A stretch of 5,975 nucleotides of DNA from Caulobacteraceae bacterium (lineage in GTDB: Bacteria > Pseudomonadota > Alphaproteobacteria > Caulobacterales > Caulobacteraceae), in NCBI GenBank assembly GCA_003136615.1, contig PLFA01000194.1, positions 2,105 through 8,079 on the forward strand. The letters are read 5' to 3'. Below are positions 3,576 through 5,975 of this stretch, piece after piece. The notes under the pieces were generated by a model. It worked only from the letters and a program-made list of their open reading frames with translations. It was not told the origin of the DNA and made no database searches. The translations under genes and the position numbers were made by a program. Position 1 is the stretch's first letter; each line of letters begins with the position of its first letter.

Positions 3576-5975
3576 CTAGAAATGCCAGCCGATCCCCGCG
3601 CCTGACGTTACCGGTCCGCCATCCACGCTGAACGTCACGCCGACCCTGAAGGTCGTGTTGAATCGGTCGTTAAAGACCTTTGACGCGCCAATGCCGACGG
3701 CGAATGAATCTCCATACTGTCCATAGGCCATGCCGAACATGCCCTTATCCGCAATCACGGAGGTCGGGATCGATGACAGTGCGGCCCCGCCGGCGACCGC
3801 TTGGGAGAGGCGGATGTTCAGGGCGTTGTTCAGGCTCGCGGCGTAGTTCGACACGGCGTTGAGCTGATTGATGTTCGCGGCGTCGGTTCCGGCGACGCCC
3901 GGGGCCACATTGGTGATCCGGCGCTCATTGCCAGGGCTGCCGACGGAGACGACATTGGACTGTCCTCCATCGGAGGAATTGGCCCCCAGGGCCACGGAGT
4001 TCACGCCGCTGGCCGTGGCGCGATAGCCGATCGCGGTTGAGGCGCCGCCCGTGGCGATAGCCCCGTCGCCTCCGGCCGTGGACTCAAGGCCGCTGGCCAC
4101 GGGAGCGGTCACGGTTCCGGACTGGTAAACCTGGAAGGGTCCAGCGGCGCCATTCTGCAGATTGGTGATGTTGGTGTTGGCCGCATAGAGCTGAGAGCCG
4201 TTGACCGCCGCCGTTGACGTCGCCGAGAGCGCGCCTGCGGCGACGTTGTTCAGGGCGACCGGCGCGATCGCCCCCGTTCCCCCGAGGGTGACGCTGCTGT
4301 GGCTGGAGTTGTCATATTGGACGGTGTTGGCGGTGGCGCCGCCAAGCGCCGCCTGGAGTTGGCCCACATCCACCGCGTCCGTGGACGCGACGCCCGCGGC
4401 GACGCCGCCGAGCACCCGGGCGCCGGAGGTTCCGGCGATGCTGGCCGAAGTCCCGCCCGTCTGGGCGCCCACCGTGACGGCGCCGGCGCCCGGCGCGCCG
4501 CCTTGTTGCTGGACGAGTCCCTTCAAGCCGCTAGAGACCTCGCTGGAGAGGGCGGCGACGGCGGCGGTGTTGCTGGCGACCTGAAGGGCCAGGGCGCCTG
4601 ACGTGCTACCGCCAGAGCCCGAACCGAGGCTTGAAACGGCGGACCCGAGGACGGTGACGGCCTGATCAGTGGCGTAGAGTTCGGAGCCGTTCACCGCCTG
4701 AGTGCTGGTTGCGCTAATCGCGCCGGCCGCCACATTTGTGATCTGTCGCTCTGCCCCTGGCGCGCCGACGCTGACCACGCTGGTGGGGTTCGCCCCTGCG
4801 AAAGAATAGTTGGTCCCAAGGAGGGTGACCCCGGCGGTGGGGGTCGCGAGCGCGGTGACCGAGCCCGAACCCAGCGCAACGTCGCCGGCATTAGTGGCGA
4901 CGGCGTTATTGCCCAGCGCCACGGACCCGGCCCCCATCGCTGACGAGATGTTGCCGAGGGCGACCGACCCATCGCCGAGCGCCGTGTTGTTCGCGCCAAG
5001 GGCCACCGCGCCCGTGCCGATGGCGACGTTCGGATCGCCCATGGCCACCGAGCCATCACCCCTGGCTGTATTGTCGGCGCCTATGGCTACCGCGCCCCTG
5101 CCAGATGACTCGTTTGGATCGCCCAGGGCCACCGCGCCCGCCCCAGAGGCGGTATTGCCCGCACCAATCGCCACCGCTGAGCCGCTGGCCGTGGCGCCAG
5201 CGCCCAAGGTCACGGCCTGGGCGCCGTTGCCCTGGGTCAGACTGTTGATTTCCTGATCGGTTGCATAGAGCTGGGAGCCGTTCACCGCATCGGTGCTGGT
5301 GGCGGTGATCTGGCCGGCGGCCACATTGGTGATCGTCCGCTCGGCGCCCGGCGCGCCGACACTCACCGTGCTCGTGGGGCTCGCGCCGGCATAGAAATAG
5401 GTCGCTCCCCGCAGGGTAACGCCGGTGGTCGCCACGGCGGCGGCGGTTGTGGAACCATAGCCCAGGGCCACATCGCCGGCGTTGGTCGCCACGGCGGCCG
5501 GTCCGATGGCCACGGAATTGACGCCCGTCGCGGTGCTGTCAGCCAGGGTGGAATTGGTGTGGAAGTAGGTGATGCCCGCGCCATTGGCGTCGGCGTTCAG
5601 CGTGGTGAGGCTTGTATTGACGCTGGAGAGCCCCGTCGACAGTGAGGTCACGCCGCTCGCATTGGTGCTGATGCCGCTTGAGGCGGAGGTGGAAAGGGTT
5701 TGCACTCCGGTGGAGAGCGAACTGACGTTGCTCGCATTGGTACTGATGCCTGACGACGCCGAGGTTGAGAGTGAACTCACGCCGCTGTTGGTCGTCGACA
5801 GACCCGTTGAGAGGGACGTCTCGTTGCTTTGAGCCGTGCTCAGGCCGCTCGAAGCCGAGGTCGAGAGCGAACCTATGTAGCCAGCGTTGGTGCTGATCCC
5901 CGACGACGCCGACGTGGAGAGCGAACTAACGCTGCTGGCGTTGGCCACAATGCCGCTGGAGGCCGACGTCGAGAG
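3576..5975 (-). CDS. Trimeric autotransporter adhesin (YadA-like), C-terminal 799 residues, N-terminus off the right edge
   Basis: The frame is open from the right edge (first visible codon CTC, Leu) to TAG at 3576-3578. The GTG at 5946-5948 is not a convincing start, because the repeat pattern runs straight through it. Visible residues: 1-127, Ser/Thr-rich stalk repeats; 128-209, first YadA-type head; 210-245, neck; 249-404, second head made of 14-residue rolls; 409-442, neck; 450-489, Gly/Ser linker and short helical segment; 520-544, short neck; 550-574, a VQYD...VTLGG module; 575-606, neck; 634-679, small third head; 687-709, last neck; about 716-799, YadA anchor ending in the aromatic residue Phe, as expected for Bam-dependent assembly. 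In this family three chains form one 12-strand barrel and display a fibre used for adhesion or autoagglutination. The visible part has no cysteine, one tryptophan and only three lysines, usual for such fibres. The signal peptide and N-terminal head are outside the window. There is no frameshift. The ligand is unknown. Confidence 0.95.
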   Translation of the reverse strand, partial: LSTSASSGIVANASSVSSLSTSASSGISTNAGYIGSLSTSASSGLSTAQSNETSLSTGLSTTNSGVSSLSTSASSGISTNASNVSSLSTGVQTLSTSASSGISTNASGVTSLSTGLSSVNTSLTTLNADANGAGITYFHTNSTLADSTATGVNSVAIGPAAVATNAGDVALGYGSTTAAAVATTGVTLRGATYFYAGASPTSTVSVGAPGAERTITNVAAGQITATSTDAVNGSQLYATDQEINSLTQGNGAQAVTLGAGATASGSAVAIGAGNTASGAGAVALGDPNESSGRGAVAIGADNTARGDGSVAMGDPNVAIGTGAVALGANNTALGDGSVALGNISSAMGAGSVALGNNAVATNAGDVALGSGSVTALATPTAGVTLLGTNYSFAGANPTSVVSVGAPGAERQITNVAAGAISATSTQAVNGSELYATDQAVTVLGSAVSSLGSGSGGSTSGALALQVASNTAAVAALSSEVSSGLKGLVQQQGGAPGAGAVTVGAQTGGTSASIAGTSGARVLGGVAAGVASTDAVDVGQLQAALGGATANTVQYDNSSHSSVTLGGTGAIAPVALNNVAAGALSATSTAAVNGSQLYAANTNITNLQNGAAGPFQVYQSGTVTAPVASGLESTAGGDGAIATGGASTAIGYRATASGVNSVALGANSSDGGQSNVVSVGSPGNERRITNVAPGVAGTDAANINQLNAVSNYAASLNNALNIRLSQAVAGGAALSSIPTSVIADKGMFGMAYGQYGDSFAVGIGASKVFNDRFNTTFRVGVTFSVDGGPVTSGAGIGWHF
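3579..3917 (-). other. Last neck and YadA membrane anchor of the adhesin
   Basis: The neck ITNVAPGVAGTDAANINQL (3861-3917) leads into a short helix (SLNNALNIRLSQAVAGG). Alternating beta-strand sequence follows: GMFGMAYGQYG, FAVGIGASKVF, FNTTFRVGVTFSV and a C-terminal GAGIGWHF. This is the usual layout of the YadA anchor: a helix filling the pore, then four strands per chain, with a terminal Phe for outer-membrane insertion. Confidence 0.9.
4179..4418 (-). repeat. Two further neck motifs flanking a VQYD...VTLGG module
   Basis: A short neck (RVLGGVAAGVASTDAVDVGQL, about 4344-4418) lacks the insertion seen in the longer necks. It is followed by a VQYD...VTLGG segment and then a long neck (LNNVAAGALSATSTAAVNG and following residues) at 4179-4253. 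Necks in these adhesins join wide beta-roll heads to narrow coiled-coil stalks. The order given is read directly from the sequence; the structural role is family knowledge. Confidence 0.7.
4662..4904 (-). repeat. Internal duplication in the adhesin, C-proximal copy (head end plus neck)
   Basis: This is the second copy of the 81-residue block: AVATNAGDVALG, then GVTLLGTNYSFAGANPTS, SVGAPGAERQITNVAAG and NGSELYATDQ. Differences from the first copy are scattered substitutions without frame changes. Its neck lies at 4668-4742 and leads into a Gly/Ser-rich linker (SGSGGSTSG). Confidence 0.8.
4869..5186 (-). repeat. YadA-type head repeats, 14-residue (42-bp) units in alternating pairs
   Basis: One 13-residue unit is followed by six 14-residue units and the first nine residues of a further one, each with a core like G-(A/S)-V-A-(L/I/M)-G. 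This is the pattern of YadA head left-handed beta-rolls, where each unit is one turn. Units with cores such as GAGNTA, GADNTA and GANNTA alternate with units reading GDPNES, GDPNVA and GNISSA. The real unit is therefore a 28-residue (84-bp) pair repeated about three times. Confidence 0.85.
5253..5495 (-). repeat. Internal duplication in the adhesin, N-proximal copy (head end plus neck)
   Basis: This 81-residue block runs from AVATNAGDVALG through GVTLRGATYFYAGASPTS and SVGAPGAERTITNVAAG to NGSQLYATDQ. It aligns without gaps with the block at 4662-4904, the two starting 591 bp (197 residues) apart. Its neck, ITNVAAGQITATSTDAVNG and following residues, lies at 5259-5333. The first head of the visible protein therefore ends in the same head-to-neck unit as the second. 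Confidence 0.8.
5595..5975 (-). repeat. Stalk repeat array of the adhesin, 18-residue (54-bp) units
   Basis: Successive units all begin with Leu-Ser-Thr. Full 18-residue copies, consensus LSTSASSGISTNASNVSS, lie at 5922-5975, 5868-5921, 5814-5867, 5718-5771 and 5643-5696. A 14-residue variant (5772-5813), a 7-residue variant (5697-5717) and a 16-residue terminal unit (5595-5642) are interspersed. Hydrophobic or small positions 1, 5, 9, 13 and 16 recur with 4-4-4-3-3 spacing, which could be read as an 11+7 coiled-coil unit. Copies differ at many synonymous positions, so the array is not a very recent expansion. It continues off the right edge. Confidence 0.85.

Noticed and set aside
3641..3655. 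Small stem-loop CGACC-CTGAA-GGTCG as a terminator for the CLC transcript
   Set aside because: It has only a 5-bp stem, no T-run, and lies inside the adhesin anchor coding region 85 bases past the CLC stop. It is easily explained by chance.
5569..5832. Plus-strand frame with a repeated protein (LTPLALVLMP-like units) opposite the adhesin stalk
   Set aside because: Its repetition simply mirrors the stalk repeats of the adhesin on the other strand. No independent coding evidence is seen.
5946..5948. GTG as the start codon of the adhesin
   Set aside because: The frame stays open to the window edge and the preceding nine residues (LSTSASSGI) are part of the same repeat. The gene continues to the right.
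5595..5975. CRISPR-like or noncoding tandem repeat at the right end
   Set aside because: The repeats are in-frame protein repeats with synonymous variation and no unique spacers, explained by the adhesin stalk.

Overview
The DNA is clearly GC-rich, with strong G/C preference at third codon positions. It encodes a C-terminal YadA-type outer-membrane anchor, so the host is a Gram-negative bacterium. The glutathione-dependent formaldehyde dehydrogenase and the general protein style fit a proteobacterium, and an alphaproteobacterium is my best guess. No rRNA or other strong taxonomic marker is present, so this stays an inference.

Layout from left to right. (1) Positions 1-551, minus strand: the N-terminal 183 codons of a ProA-like (gamma-glutamyl phosphate reductase family) aldehyde dehydrogenase. 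It carries about 60 extra residues ahead of the usual ProA start, and its 3' part lies off the left edge. (2) Positions 552-638: a short divergent intergenic region with a 12-bp palindrome and weak promoter-like hexamers. (3) Positions 639-1751, plus strand: a complete class III alcohol dehydrogenase / S-(hydroxymethyl)glutathione dehydrogenase with all zinc ligands. (4) Positions 1781-3556, plus strand, 29 bases later: a CLC-family chloride channel or transporter with a C-terminal CBS-domain pair. It belongs to a divergent CLC subgroup whose classical selectivity and proton-path motifs are altered. (5) Positions 3576-5975, minus strand, convergent with the CLC gene: the C-terminal 799 residues of a large trimeric autotransporter adhesin. 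It has a Ser/Thr-rich repetitive stalk, several YadA-like head blocks, five neck motifs and the beta-barrel anchor. Its N-terminus lies off the right edge.

The dehydrogenase and CLC gene could be co-transcribed (same strand, short gap), but no shared pathway is evident. The adhesin is an independent surface-structure unit. Coding density is very high, with no gene-free stretch above 90 bases. I see no tRNA, CRISPR array, insertion sequence or phage gene. I found no clear sign of a new multi-gene system. The most unusual content is the architecture of the adhesin repeats, the atypical CLC pore motifs and the N-terminal extension of the ProA-like protein.
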